DNA from: Glycomyces fuscus
Lineage (GTDB): Bacteria > Actinomycetota > Actinomycetes > Streptosporangiales > Streptosporangiaceae
NCBI GenBank assembly: GCA_002529455.1
Contig: NYMS01000058.1
Location: forward strand, 1 to 64,000
Length of the DNA stretch: 64,000 bases
Direction of reading: 5' to 3'
In this document: positions 47,912 to 56,430 of the stretch, piece by piece
Layout: the number at the start of each line of letters is the position of its first letter
How positions within the stretch are numbered: the first letter of the stretch is position 1
The notes under the pieces: generated by a model
Databases searched by the model: none
What the model saw: only the letters and a program-made list of their open reading frames with translations
What the model was told of the DNA's origin: nothing
Program-made: the position numbers and the translations under genes

Positions 47912-48856
47912 CTACTCGGCGTCGGGGGCCTTCGCGGGCGCGTCGACCGGGGAGTCCTCGGAGGTGACCTCGGCCGGGGCCTCGGCGGCGACCTCGTCGG
48001 CCGGGGCGACGGCGGCGGTCTCGGCGGGGGCCTGCTCGGCGGCGGCCTCGCCGGCCTCGGCCGGAGCCTCGCCCGAGTCGGCCTTGCCCTCCAGGAGCTC
48101 GCGCTCCCACTCGGCCAGGGGCTCCTCGGCGGCCTTCTTCTCACCGGTGCCCTCGGAGGCGCCGGAGCGGGCCATGAGGCCGTCGGCGACGGCGTCGGCG
48201 ACCACGCGGGTGAGCAGGCTGACGCTGCGGATGGCGTCGTCGTTACCCGGGATCGGGTAGTCGACCTCGTCCGGGTCGCAGTTCGTGTCCAGGATGGCCA
48301 CGACCGGGATGTTCAGCTTGCGAGCCTCGCTGATCGCGATGTGCTCCTTCTTGGTGTCCACGATCCAGACCGCGCTGGGCACGCGGGACATGTCGCGGAT
48401 ACCGCCGAGGGTGCGCTCCAGCTTCTCCTTCTCGCGGCGGAGGTTGAGGAGCTCCTTCTTGGTGAGCGAGGAGCCGGCGACGTCGTCGAAGTCGATCTCC
48501 TCGAGCTCCTTGAGGCGCTGGAGCCGCTTGTGCACGGTGGAGAAGTTGGTGAGCATGCCGCCCAGCCAGCGCTGGTTGACGTAGGGCATGCCGACGCGGC
48601 GGGCCTGCTCGTCGATGGCCTCCTGCGCCTGCTTCTTGGTACCGACGAACAGGACGGTGCCGCCGTGGGCGACCGTCTGCTTGACGAACTCGTAGGCGCG
48701 GTCGATGTAGGCCAGCGACTTCTGGAGGTCGATGATGTAGATGCCGTTGCGCTCGGTGAAGATGAAGCGCTTCATCTTGGGGTTCCAGCGACGGGTCTGG
48801 TGCCCGAAGTGGACGCCGCTCTCCAGGAGCTGGCGGATCGTCACGACTGTGGCCAT
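47912..48856 (-). CDS. rpsB: 30S ribosomal protein S2
   Basis: 314 residues from the ATG at 48856 behind a consensus AAGGAGG. Core motifs are LLESGVHFGHQTRRWNPKM, VLFVGTKKQAQEAI, MPYVNQRWLGGMLTNF, PSAVWIVDTKKEHIAI and PGNDDAIRSVSLL. The last ~70 residues are an acidic Ala/Glu/Pro tail (e.g. AEAGEAAAEQAPAET) beyond the conserved S2 fold, common in high-GC actinobacteria and probably disordered. A TAGAAT hexamer on the minus strand near 49030 is a candidate -10 box. Confidence 0.97.
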   Translation of the reverse strand: MATVVTIRQLLESGVHFGHQTRRWNPKMKRFIFTERNGIYIIDLQKSLAYIDRAYEFVKQTVAHGGTVLFVGTKKQAQEAIDEQARRVGMPYVNQRWLGGMLTNFSTVHKRLQRLKELEEIDFDDVAGSSLTKKELLNLRREKEKLERTLGGIRDMSRVPSAVWIVDTKKEHIAISEARKLNIPVVAILDTNCDPDEVDYPIPGNDDAIRSVSLLTRVVADAVADGLMARSGASEGTGEKKAAEEPLAEWERELLEGKADSGEAPAEAGEAAAEQAPAETAAVAPADEVAAEAPAEVTSEDSPVDAPAKAPDAE

Positions 48857-49146
48857 GACCTGGTCCTCCTTGAGGTGACGGGGAGGGTCCCCGCTCACGG
48901 TTGTTCCTGACGCCCCGGACGTACCGCCGCACCGCCGTGGAGGCGGCGCGGACCGCGGGTACGGCCCCTCGCTGAGGAGGCTCGTGGACGTGCGTATTGT
49001 GGTCGGCCCGACGGGCCACAGACGATTCTATCCTCCATCGGGAATACGTCGGGACCTGCGCCGCGTTTCCGGTTCCCCCGTGGCGGGTCGTCCACAGGCT
49101 CGGACGCCCCCTGGCGGTCCGCCCCCCGGGACCGGACCCTGGGGAT

Positions 49147-49698
49147 ATGGCCCCCTCGCTGCTCCTGACCCTGTTCCTGGCACTCTCGCTCCTGTCCCCG
49201 CACCACCCCGCCGAGACCGGCTGGCGCTGGCCGGTGGGCCCCCCGGTCGAGGTGCTGCGCCCCTTCGACCCGCCCGAACTGCGCTGGCTGCCCGGGCACC
49301 TGGGCGTGGACCTGGCCGCGGAGCCCGGCCAGGAGGTCCGCGCGGCCGGCCCCGGGCGGGTGCACTTCGCGGGCCCGGTGGCGGGCACGCCGCTGGTGAG
49401 CGTGGTCCACGGCGACCTGCGCACCACCTACCTGCCGGTGGAGTCCGACCTGGTCCGGGGCGATCCGGTCGCCGCGGGAGACCTGCTGGGCACGCTCGCC
49501 GCCGCGCCGCCGCACTGCCGCGACCGCCCCTGCCTGCACTGGGGCCTGCTCCGCGGCGACGACCACCTCGACCCGCTCTCCCTGCTCGGCCTGGGCGAGT
49601 TCCGCCTGCTGCCGCTCACGCCCGCCCGTGACAGCCGCCTCGCACCCGCGCGCCCGCGTTCCGGCAGCGGTCAGGCGCGGGGGTGGGCACGGCGGTAG
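49147..49698 (+). CDS. M23-family peptidase (LytM-like), exported
   Basis: About 183 residues from ATG 49147: a hydrophobic signal-like segment (LLLTLFLALSLLSP) followed by a compact M23 domain with zinc-ligand motifs HLGVDLA and LHWGLL and the PGRVHFAGPV strand between. Zn-dependent endopeptidases of this fold cut peptidoglycan cross-bridges; small versions next to rpsB are common in actinobacteria. The ribosome site is poor (GGGGAT is too close), so an upstream in-frame start is possible. Its 3' end overlaps xerC convergently by 28 nt. Confidence 0.8.
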   Translation: MAPSLLLTLFLALSLLSPHHPAETGWRWPVGPPVEVLRPFDPPELRWLPGHLGVDLAAEPGQEVRAAGPGRVHFAGPVAGTPLVSVVHGDLRTTYLPVESDLVRGDPVAAGDLLGTLAAAPPHCRDRPCLHWGLLRGDDHLDPLSLLGLGEFRLLPLTPARDSRLAPARPRSGSGQARGWARR

Positions 49699-50540
49699 GT
49701 GTCGCGCAGGCGCTCCACGGACACGTGGGTGTAGATCTGCGTGCTGCGCGGGCTGGCGTGGCCCAGGAACTCCTGCACGCTGCGCAGGTCGGCCCCGCCG
49801 TTGAGCAGGTGCGTGGCCGCGCTGTGCCGGAGGCTGTGCGGCGCGCCGTCCGCACCGGCGGCGCGCAGGTACGCGTGCACGTCCTCGCGGGCCTGGCGGA
49901 CGCCCAGGCGCCCGCCCCGGGCTCCCAGGAACAGCGCGGTACCGCTGGCGGGGGCCGCCATCTCCGGGCGGCCGCCGGACAGCCAGGCGTCGAGGGCGTC
50001 CAGGGCCGGACCACCCACGGGAACCGTGCGCTCCTTGGCCCCCTTGCCCAGGACGCGCACGGTGTCGCGTTCGCGGTCCACGTCGGCCAGGTCCAGGGCG
50101 CACAGCTCGGCGACGCGCACACCGGTGGCGTAGAGCGTCTCCACCACCGCGCGGCGGCGCAGGCCGGTCGGGGTGTCCTCGGCGCACCCCGTGAGCGCCG
50201 CGGCGGCCTGGCGCTCGTCGAGCACCGTCGGCAGGGAGCGCTGCTGCGCCGGACTGGCCAGGCGCGGGCCGGGATCGGTGGCCAGCACTCCCTCGCGGTG
50301 CAGGAACCGGGTGAGGGCGCGCACGGCGGCCACCCGGCGGGCCACCGTGGCGCGGCTCGCACCCGTCTCGCGGGCCCGCGACAGCCATCCGCGCACCAGG
50401 TCCACGTCCAGGTCCTCGACGCCCCGCCCCCGCTCCTCCAGGTGGGCCAGGAGGGAGCGCAGGTCGGCCAGGTAGCCGCGCACGGTGTGGGGCGAGCGTC
50501 CCAGCTCTCCCGACAGGTGCGCGGCGAAGCGCTCCAGCAC
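49671..50540 (-). CDS. xerC: Tyrosine recombinase XerC
   Basis: 289 residues from GTG 50540 behind GGGAGG. The N-terminal SAM-like domain begins VLERFAAHLSGELGRSPHTV. The catalytic set is complete: Arg in YATGVRVAEL, Lys in GKGAKERTVP, HxxR in HSLRHSAATHLL, His in FLGHASPRS and nucleophile Tyr in TQIYTHV. With XerD it resolves chromosome dimers at dif. The neighbourhood matches the conserved actinobacterial dprA-xerC-rpsB region, which supports the housekeeping enzyme rather than a phage integrase. Two bases separate it from the upstream ridA-like gene. Confidence 0.92.
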   Translation of the reverse strand: MLERFAAHLSGELGRSPHTVRGYLADLRSLLAHLEERGRGVEDLDVDLVRGWLSRARETGASRATVARRVAAVRALTRFLHREGVLATDPGPRLASPAQQRSLPTVLDERQAAAALTGCAEDTPTGLRRRAVVETLYATGVRVAELCALDLADVDRERDTVRVLGKGAKERTVPVGGPALDALDAWLSGGRPEMAAPASGTALFLGARGGRLGVRQAREDVHAYLRAAGADGAPHSLRHSAATHLLNGGADLRSVQEFLGHASPRSTQIYTHVSVERLRDTYRRAHPRA

Positions 50541-50542
50541 GC

Positions 50543-50899
50543 CTACCTCCCGGAGGGCAGGCAGGCGACCCCCTCGACCTCCACGAAGTGGGCGGGGTCG
50601 GCCAGGCCGCTCACCTCCACGATGGACGCGGCGGGCAGGCGCCCCTCGGGCAGGCACTCGACCAGGGCGGAGCGGAACTCCTCCAGGTCGGAGATGTGGC
50701 GCAGGTAGCAGGTGAGCTTGACCAGGTGGCCGAGGTCCGCGCCGTGGCGGGCCAGGACGGCCTCCAGGTTGCGGAAGATCTGGCGCGTCTGCCCCTCGAT
50801 GTCCCCGGCGACCTCGCCCCCGGGTCCCCCGGGGGTCTGTCCGGAGAGGAACAACAGCGGCCCGTCCGCCACCAGGGCGTCACTGCAGGGTTTAGCCAT
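50543..50899 (-). CDS. RidA/YjgF family protein
   Basis: 118 residues, ATG 50899. The order PLLFLSGQTPGGPGGEVAG, QTRQIFRNLEAVLARHG, HLVKLTCYLRHISDLEEFR (quoted in part) and PAASIVEVSGLADPAHFVEVE is the YjgF trimer pattern. However, the usual catalytic Arg in the R-x-x-V-x-V/A segment is replaced (AASIVEV with no preceding conserved R apart from GRLP). RidA proteins hydrolyse reactive 2-aminoacrylate; divergent members have other or unknown roles. It is translated just before xerC. Confidence 0.8.
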   Translation of the reverse strand: MAKPCSDALVADGPLLFLSGQTPGGPGGEVAGDIEGQTRQIFRNLEAVLARHGADLGHLVKLTCYLRHISDLEEFRSALVECLPEGRLPAASIVEVSGLADPAHFVEVEGVACLPSGR

Positions 50900-51014
50900 G
50901 GCGTCACCGTACCCATCCGGAGGGCGCGCTACCGCCGCCGCGGCGCCCTCCCCGGACCGGGTGCGTCGGGGACCGCGGGGCCCGGTCCCGCCGGTCGCGG
51001 AGGGCCCTGACCGC

Positions 51015-51042
51015 CCCGCTCCCGGCGCACGCCGGGAGCGGG
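51015..51042 (-). terminator. Terminator hairpin after dprA
   Basis: Perfect 12-bp arms CCCGCTCCCGGC / GCCGGGAGCGGG with a GCAC tetraloop, 28 nt after the dprA stop. Confidence 0.75.
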
Positions 51043-51069
51043 CCGCCGGTCCCGGCCGCCCCCGCGAGC

Positions 51070-52269
51070 TCACTGCGGCAGCCGCCAGCCCGCCGGGCAG
51101 CGCTCCACCAGTCCGGCCGCGGCCAGCATCCCCAGGGAGCGCAGGGTCCTCTCCAGGCGGGTCCCGCTGGCCGTGGCGATCACCGCCGGACCGGCACCGG
51201 ACCGGGGCACCGCCGCCAGGACCCGGGCGCTGTCCTGGTCGAGCTCGGCCGACACCCGCAGCGGCCCGGTCCGCGGCGGCAGCTCCTCCAGCGCGCCCAC
51301 CTGGGCGAGGACGTCGTCCGCACAGGTGACACAGCCCGCGTTCCAGTCGCGGAGCAGCAGGTGGCAGCCCACCGACATCGCCGAGGTGACCGGCCCGGGG
51401 ACCGCCATCAGCACCCGGTTGAGCTCGGCGGCGTGCGACGCGGTGTTGAGCGCCCCGCTGCGCCGCCCGGCCTCCACCACCACCGTGCCCGGGGTGAGCG
51501 CGGCGATCAGCCGGTTGCGGACGAGGAAGTCCGGCGCGCGCGGGGTGGCGCCCACCGGCCGCTCGCTCACCAGCACCCCGGTACGGGCGACGTCGGCGAA
51601 CAGGCCCGCGTGTCCGCGCGGGTAGTCCACGTCCAGCCCGCAGGCCAGCACCACGACCGTGCCGCCGTGGGCCTGGGCCGCCCGGTGGGCGGCCCCGTCG
51701 ATCCCGTACGCGCCACCGGAGACCACCACGACCGCGCGCTCGGACAGCTCGTAGGCCATCTCCGCCGCCACGTGCTCCCCGTAGGGCGTGGCCGAGCGCG
51801 CCCCCACCACGGCCACCGAGCGCAGGCACAGGTTGCGCAGGTCCCCCGCGCCGCGCACCCACAGCCCGTGCGAGCGCCGCCCTCCGGGCAGGTCGAGTTC
51901 GTCGAGGCGCCCCGGCCACTCGGGGTCCCGCGGGGCGACGAAGCGGATCCCGGCCGCCGCCGAGTCGCCGAGCAGCCCGTCGGGATCCACCCCCCGGGCG
52001 GCGGCGCTCCACCGCGCCCACCTGCGCTCCAGCAGTGTCCGGGCCTCCGGCCCCGGGTTCTCCTCCTCGGCACAGGGCACCGGTGGCGGGGGCGCCCCCG
52101 CCACCAGCAGCGCCCACACCCGGTCCGCCCCGTGCTCGGCGAGCATCGCCCCCAGCCACAGGTCCCCCGGCGGGGCCACCGCCGTCAGGCAGGCGCGCGC
52201 CCGCGCGTCCGCCTCCCCCTCCGCGTCCCGCACCGTTGCGCCGCTCCCCTCCGTCGTGTCCGTGCTCAC
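51070..52269 (-). CDS. dprA: DNA-processing protein DprA
   Basis: About 399 residues. The Rossmann-like DprA core carries VAVVGARSATPYG, VVVSGGAYGIDGAAHRAA and VRNRLIAALTPGTVVVEAG, the ssDNA-binding and dimerisation region, and a C-terminal winged-helix-like segment (ATASGTRLERTLRSLGMLAAAG). The inner substrate segment CGLDVDYPRGH matches the family. DprA loads RecA on incoming single-stranded DNA during transformation. It starts at GTG 52269 or the adjacent GTG 52272; the former overlaps the comM stop by 4 nt, indicating coupling. It ends the yraN-comM-dprA unit at a strong hairpin. Confidence 0.9.
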   Translation of the reverse strand: MSTDTTEGSGATVRDAEGEADARARACLTAVAPPGDLWLGAMLAEHGADRVWALLVAGAPPPPVPCAEEENPGPEARTLLERRWARWSAAARGVDPDGLLGDSAAAGIRFVAPRDPEWPGRLDELDLPGGRRSHGLWVRGAGDLRNLCLRSVAVVGARSATPYGEHVAAEMAYELSERAVVVVSGGAYGIDGAAHRAAQAHGGTVVVLACGLDVDYPRGHAGLFADVARTGVLVSERPVGATPRAPDFLVRNRLIAALTPGTVVVEAGRRSGALNTASHAAELNRVLMAVPGPVTSAMSVGCHLLLRDWNAGCVTCADDVLAQVGALEELPPRTGPLRVSAELDQDSARVLAAVPRSGAGPAVIATASGTRLERTLRSLGMLAAAGLVERCPAGWRLPQ

Positions 52270-53792
52270 CACGCGCGCCCCGCCCAGAGCGCGAAGGCGT
52301 AGGCCGCCTCCTCCTCGCCGGGCCGGTCCCGGTCGGCGAGGTCGGCCAGGGTCCAGGCGACCCGCAGTGCGCGGTCCACGCCCCGGGCGCTGATCTGTCC
52401 GAGGTCCATCGCCCTGCCCAGCACACGCAGCGCGGCGGACTCCACCGGGAACTCCCGGCGCAGCCGCGCCCCCGGGACGGCCGCGTTGGTGGTCCAGGGC
52501 GTGTGCGCCAGCCGCTCGGCGGCGCGGGCGCGTGCCTTCTCCACCCGGGCCGCCACCACCTCGGAGGACTCGGCGAAGGCGCGGTCGGCGAGCAGCTCGG
52601 CCCTCGACACCGGTTGCAGCTCCACCTTGAGGTCGATCCGGTCCAGCAGGGGGCCGGACAGGCGGGAGAAGTAGCGGCGCCGCTCACCGGCGGGGCAGGT
52701 GCACAGACTGCCGGGTTTGGCGCAGGGACAGGGGTTGGCCGCCATCACCAGCTGGAAGCGCGCCGGGAAGGTCACCGTCGAGGAGGCGCGGGCCAGCACC
52801 ACCTCGCCGCGCTCCAGCGGTTCGCGCAGGGAGTCCAGCACCCCGCGCCCGAACTGCGGGGCCTCGTCGACGAAGAGCACGCCGCGGTGGGCCTTGGACA
52901 CCCAGCCGGGCGTGGGGTAGCCGCTGCCGCCGCCGATGATCGAGGCCCGGGTGGAGGTGTGGTGCGGCGCCGCGAAGGGGGGCTCGGTGACCAGGGGCGC
53001 CCCCGGCGGCAGGATGCCCGCCACCGAGTGGATGGCGGTGGCCTCCAGCGCCTCGGCCGGGCCGAGCCGGGGCAGCACGGTGGGCAGGCGTTCGGCGAGC
53101 AGGCTCTTGCCGGTGCCGGGAGGCCCCAGCATCATGAGGTTGTGGCCGCCGGCCGCGGCGATCTCCACCGCCCGGCGGGCCACCGGCTGCCCCAGGACGT
53201 CGGACAGGTCGGGCCCCTGGCCGCGCGGCTCGCGGGGCCGGGGCGGGACCTCCTCCGGCTCCGCCTCGGGGAGGTACTCCCCGCGCAGCCACTGGCACAG
53301 GTCCATCAGGCTGTCCACCGCCGTCACCTCGGTGTCGGGGACCAGCCGGGCCTCGGCGGCGTTGCCCCTGGCGACGACGAACCTGCGGTAGCCCTGCTCG
53401 GCGGCCGACACGACCGCGGGGAGGACCCCCAGCACCGGCCGCGCCCGGCCGTCCAGGCCCAGTTCGGCGATGAGGACGCTGTCCTCCAGCCGCTCCACCG
53501 GCACCGAGCCCGCCGCGGCGAGGACGGCGGCGGCGATGGCCAGGTCGAACAGGCTTCCCGCCTTGGGCAGGCTGGCCGGGGACAGGCTGATGACGATCTG
53601 GCCGCTGGGCCACTCCTCGCCGCTGTTGACGACGGCCGCGCGGATGCGGTCCCTGGCCTCGCGGAGCGCGGCGTCGGGCAGCCCCACCAGGGTCACCCCG
53701 AAGTCGCCGCCGCCCAGGTGCACCTCCACCTCGACGATGTGCCCCCGGACCCCCAGCAGGGCGATACAGCGGGTGCGGGCGAGCGTCATCAT
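52266..53792 (-). CDS. comM: YifB/ComM-type AAA+ ATPase (Mg-chelatase-like)
   Basis: 508 residues from the first of two ATGs (53792), overlapping the yraN stop. An N-terminal Lon-protease-like domain (GLPDAALREARDRIRAAVVN, SLPKAGSLFDLAIA) is followed by the Mg_chelatase AAA+ domain: Walker A MLGPPGTGKSLLAE, SIIGGGSGYPTPGWVSKAH, Walker B GVLFVDEAPQFG, then a Cys cluster (NPCPCAKPGSLCTCPAG) typical of YifB. ComM is a branch-migration helicase that aids integration of transforming DNA. Coupling with dprA and yraN is conserved across actinobacteria. Confidence 0.93.
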   Translation of the reverse strand: MMTLARTRCIALLGVRGHIVEVEVHLGGGDFGVTLVGLPDAALREARDRIRAAVVNSGEEWPSGQIVISLSPASLPKAGSLFDLAIAAAVLAAAGSVPVERLEDSVLIAELGLDGRARPVLGVLPAVVSAAEQGYRRFVVARGNAAEARLVPDTEVTAVDSLMDLCQWLRGEYLPEAEPEEVPPRPREPRGQGPDLSDVLGQPVARRAVEIAAAGGHNLMMLGPPGTGKSLLAERLPTVLPRLGPAEALEATAIHSVAGILPPGAPLVTEPPFAAPHHTSTRASIIGGGSGYPTPGWVSKAHRGVLFVDEAPQFGRGVLDSLREPLERGEVVLARASSTVTFPARFQLVMAANPCPCAKPGSLCTCPAGERRRYFSRLSGPLLDRIDLKVELQPVSRAELLADRAFAESSEVVAARVEKARARAAERLAHTPWTTNAAVPGARLRREFPVESAALRVLGRAMDLGQISARGVDRALRVAWTLADLADRDRPGEEEAAYAFALWAGRAW

Positions 53793-54154
53793 GCCATCCC
53801 CCGCTCGTGGGAGACGAACACGCGCCCGCCGCTGATCAGGACGCAGACGCCGTCCACGCGCAGGGGGTGGGCGGGCACCCGGTGCCGGAGCGCCCAGGCG
53901 CGTCCGAGGCGGCGCAGACGGCGCCGCTTGTCCGGGGTGATGGCCTCCACCGGGTGTCCGTACCGGACGGAGGTACGGGTCTTGACCTCGGCGACGACCA
54001 GGACGGGACCGTCCCGGGCCACGATGTCGATCTCCCCGTCGGGGATGCGCCAGTTGCGGGCGACCACCCGCATCCCGGCGCGTCGGAGGAAGGCCACGGC
54101 GAGGTCCTCGCCACGGCCGCCCAGCGTCCTTCGGTACTCGGCCCACCGCTCCAA
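53789..54154 (-). CDS. yraN: YraN (UPF0102) nuclease-fold protein
   Basis: 121 residues from TTG 54154 behind GGGAGGTGGTCGACC. The restriction-endonuclease-like core includes GEDLAVAFLRRAGMRVVARN, GEIDIVARDG with Glu/Asp metal ligands, and VVAEVKTRTSVRYGHPVEAI. Its cellular role is unknown, but it is consistently found with comM and dprA, suggesting DNA processing. It overlaps comM by 4 nt (ATGA). Confidence 0.9.
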   Translation of the reverse strand: MERWAEYRRTLGGRGEDLAVAFLRRAGMRVVARNWRIPDGEIDIVARDGPVLVVAEVKTRTSVRYGHPVEAITPDKRRRLRRLGRAWALRHRVPAHPLRVDGVCVLISGGRVFVSHERGMA

Positions 54155-54321
54155 GGTCGACCACCTCCCGTAACCACGGTCGGTGATCGCCGGTCACGGC
54201 GCCAGGGCCGGTTTTCCCCTGTGGAAAACCCCGGCCGTCCCCGGACGGGGAGACCGGGCGGCCGGAAGCCGGGCACCCGGAGACCGGGACCCGGGCGCCG
54301 CACCGGCCGCCCGGTGCCGTA

Positions 54322-54651
54322 TCAGCCCCGTCCGCCCTCCTCGGCGGGCGGCATCTCCAGGTCGGCCTTGGTGATCTCCTCGACGTTGACGTCCTTGAAC
54401 GTCACCACGCGGACGTTGCGGACGAACCTGGCCGGGCGGTACATGTCCCAGACCCAGGCGTCCTCCATCACGACCTCGAAGTACATCTCCCCGTTCTCGG
54501 TCGAACGCGGCTGGAGGTCGACGTGGTTGGTGAGGTAGAACCGCCGCTCGGTCTCCACCACGTAGCTGAACAGACCGACGACGTCCCGGTACTCGCGATA
54601 GAGCTGGAGCTCCATCTCGGCCTCGTACTTCTCCAGGTCCTCAGAACTCAT
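54322..54651 (-). CDS. DUF2469 family protein
   Basis: A 109-residue acidic protein, ATG 54651. It matches the conserved actinobacterial family that begins SSEDLEKYEAEMELQLYRE and continues FSYVVETERRFYLTNHVDL and VVMEDAWVWDMYRPARFV. Function is unknown; the gene normally sits immediately downstream of rnhB. Here rnhB is missing and a ~300-nt non-coding gap separates it from lepB. The ribosome site is weak (GAGCACGTGG). Confidence 0.9.
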   Translation of the reverse strand: MSSEDLEKYEAEMELQLYREYRDVVGLFSYVVETERRFYLTNHVDLQPRSTENGEMYFEVVMEDAWVWDMYRPARFVRNVRVVTFKDVNVEEITKADLEMPPAEEGGRG

Positions 54652-54950
54652 CCACGTGCTCGCTTTCGTCGCACTCTCCGGTCGTGGTGTGCCGCTCCCC
54701 TCCACCCGGACACCGCCGACGGCCGGGTTGTTCCCGGTCGACGGCGGCCCCGCGCGTCGGGTACGCCGATACGGTCCAGCCTCCATCATGCGTCACGGAG
54801 GGGCCCCGTGTACTCCGCCGTGCGGATTTTCCCGGCGGACCGCCCCGCGCGGCACGCGGGCCCCCGCGCGGGCGGCACCGCGGCGCCGCCCCCCCGAGGG
54901 CGGGGCGTACCGCCCCGGACCGCGCCCCGCCTCCGGCCGCCGCCGGAGTG
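54652..54950. other. Non-coding gap where rnhB would be expected
   Basis: 299 nt between lepB and DUF2469, both minus strand. No frame resembles RNase HII (no V-D-E-V-G-R-G motif). It contains several GC-rich imperfect inverted repeats that could terminate lepB, and presumably the DUF2469 promoter. Confidence 0.5.
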
Positions 54951-55823
54951 TCACTCGTCCGCGGCGTTGAGCTCCTCGAAGGTCTCCGGGATGCCCAGCG
55001 GGCCGATCTGCCCGACCGGCCAGATGATCACGAAGGCCCGGCCCACGACGTGGTCGATCGGGACCGCGCCGCCGCCGGGGTTGTTCTGGTTGAGCCGCGA
55101 GTCGGAGGAGATCGCCCGGTGGTCCCCCATCAGCCACAGGTGCCCCTCGGGCACCTCGATCGGGCCGAACTCGGTGTGCGTGGCCACGCTGCCCGGGTAC
55201 AGGTATGCCTCCTCCTCGAGGGGGACCCCGTTGACCAGGACGCGGTTCTGCTCGTCGCAGCACTCCACGGTGTCACCGGGCAGACCGATGACCCGCTTGA
55301 TGTACTCCTTGCCCGTGGGCGCCGCGCCCAGCTGCTGCTGCACCCAGGTGAACCCGGCCGAGATCGGGTTGGTGGGCTCGGGGACCGACACGGTGTTCGG
55401 GTCGTCCCACGACCCGTTGCCGTCGAAGACGACCACCTCGCCGCGCTCGATGTCGCGGAGCTCGTAGACGACCTTGTTGACGAGCACCCGGTCACCGACG
55501 AGGAGCGTGTTCTCCATCGAGGTGGAGGGGATGTAGAAGGCCTGCACCAGCCAGGTCCTGATCACGAACGCCAGGACCACGGCGATCACGACCAGGATGG
55601 GGAGTTCCTTCCAGAACGACCCCTTCTTCTCCGCGCTCTGGGACTTGCCCATCTCGTCCGCCCCCTCCTCCGACTCCTCGCCCTCGGCACCGGAGACAGC
55701 ACTGGCTCCCGAGCTCTGATGAGCTCGGGAGCCAGTGGTGGAGCCGTGCTCCTCCGGACCGGGCTGGGCGGATTCCTCGTCCTGGACCCCGTCCGAGCCG
55801 AGGTCCTTCTCGTCTTTGCTCAT
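54951..55823 (-). CDS. lepB: Signal peptidase I
   Basis: 290 residues. A ~70-residue acidic, Ser/Gly-rich cytoplasmic N-terminus leads into one membrane helix (ELPILVVIAVVLAFVIRTWL). The S26 catalytic residues follow: Ser in YIPSTSMENTLL and Lys in KEYIKRVIGLPGD, then the box-E motif GDHRAISSDSR. It removes signal peptides from Sec and Tat exports. It lies directly after rplS as in other actinobacteria. The N-terminal coding region contains a 38-bp perfect palindrome (55700-55737) encoding part of the disordered segment GSRAHQSSGAS. Confidence 0.93.
   Translation of the reverse strand: MSKDEKDLGSDGVQDEESAQPGPEEHGSTTGSRAHQSSGASAVSGAEGEESEEGADEMGKSQSAEKKGSFWKELPILVVIAVVLAFVIRTWLVQAFYIPSTSMENTLLVGDRVLVNKVVYELRDIERGEVVVFDGNGSWDDPNTVSVPEPTNPISAGFTWVQQQLGAAPTGKEYIKRVIGLPGDTVECCDEQNRVLVNGVPLEEEAYLYPGSVATHTEFGPIEVPEGHLWLMGDHRAISSDSRLNQNNPGGGAVPIDHVVGRAFVIIWPVGQIGPLGIPETFEELNAADE
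55700..55737. repeat. Perfect 17+17-bp palindrome inside lepB
   Basis: Arms CACTGGCTCCCGAGCTC and GAGCTCGGGAGCCAGTG are exact complements around a TGAT loop. It lies within the disordered N-terminal coding part of lepB and keeps the reading frame. Confidence 0.9.
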
Positions 55824-55900
55824 CGAGCCGAAGCCTATCCTGCCTCCCTGGCGGGAGCGGAGGGATTCGACACGGAAAAACGCCGCGAGAAGACCTGGGG

Positions 55901-56260
55901 CTACTTGTTGACGGGCTCGCGGCGCTCGCGGATGCGGGCGGCCTTGCCGCGCAGGTCGCGCAGGTAGTACAGCTTGGCGCGACGCACACGGCCGCGGGCG
56001 GCGACCTCGTACTTCTCGATGGCCGGGGTGTGGATCGGGAAGGTGCGCTCCACGCCCACGCCGTAGCTCACCTTGCGGATGGTGAAGGTCTCGCGGTTGC
56101 CCGAACCCTGGCGGCGGATGACGACGCCCTTGAAGACCTGGACACGGGTACGGGTGCCCTCGGTCACGCGGACGTGGACGTTGAGGGTGTCACCGGGACG
56201 GAACTCCGGGACGTCGGAACGAAGCTGGGCCTTCTCCAGCTCCTGAATGGCGGTGTGCAT
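55901..56260 (-). CDS. rplS: 50S ribosomal protein L19
   Basis: About 119 residues from ATG 56260, which aligns with family length and is preceded by GAGG at proper spacing; an in-frame ATG at 56275 would add five residues. Conserved run: FRPGDTLNVHVRV, RVQVFKGVVIRRQG, RETFTIRKVSYGVGVERTF, RRAKLYYLRDLRGKAARI. Part of the trmD-rplS-lepB block. Confidence 0.96.
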   Translation of the reverse strand: MHTAIQELEKAQLRSDVPEFRPGDTLNVHVRVTEGTRTRVQVFKGVVIRRQGSGNRETFTIRKVSYGVGVERTFPIHTPAIEKYEVAARGRVRRAKLYYLRDLRGKAARIRERREPVNK

Positions 56261-56430
56261 CTCGCGAATCCTCATCGATAGCGCTCCGCGACCTGTTCCC
56301 GGAGGGGAAGGGGTGCGCGGGCGAGGGCCCTGACTGGGTCTGTACTGTCGAACCGCCCGGGTGACCGTCACAGAGGCCGACGTCGTACCGCCGGCATGCG
56401 GATGCCGCCGGTCACCAAGGGGGAACCCAC

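Noticed and set aside
49671..50540. XerC-like gene as a phage or island integrase
   Set aside because: It lies in the conserved dprA-xerC-rpsB housekeeping order with no att site, tRNA or phage genes nearby.
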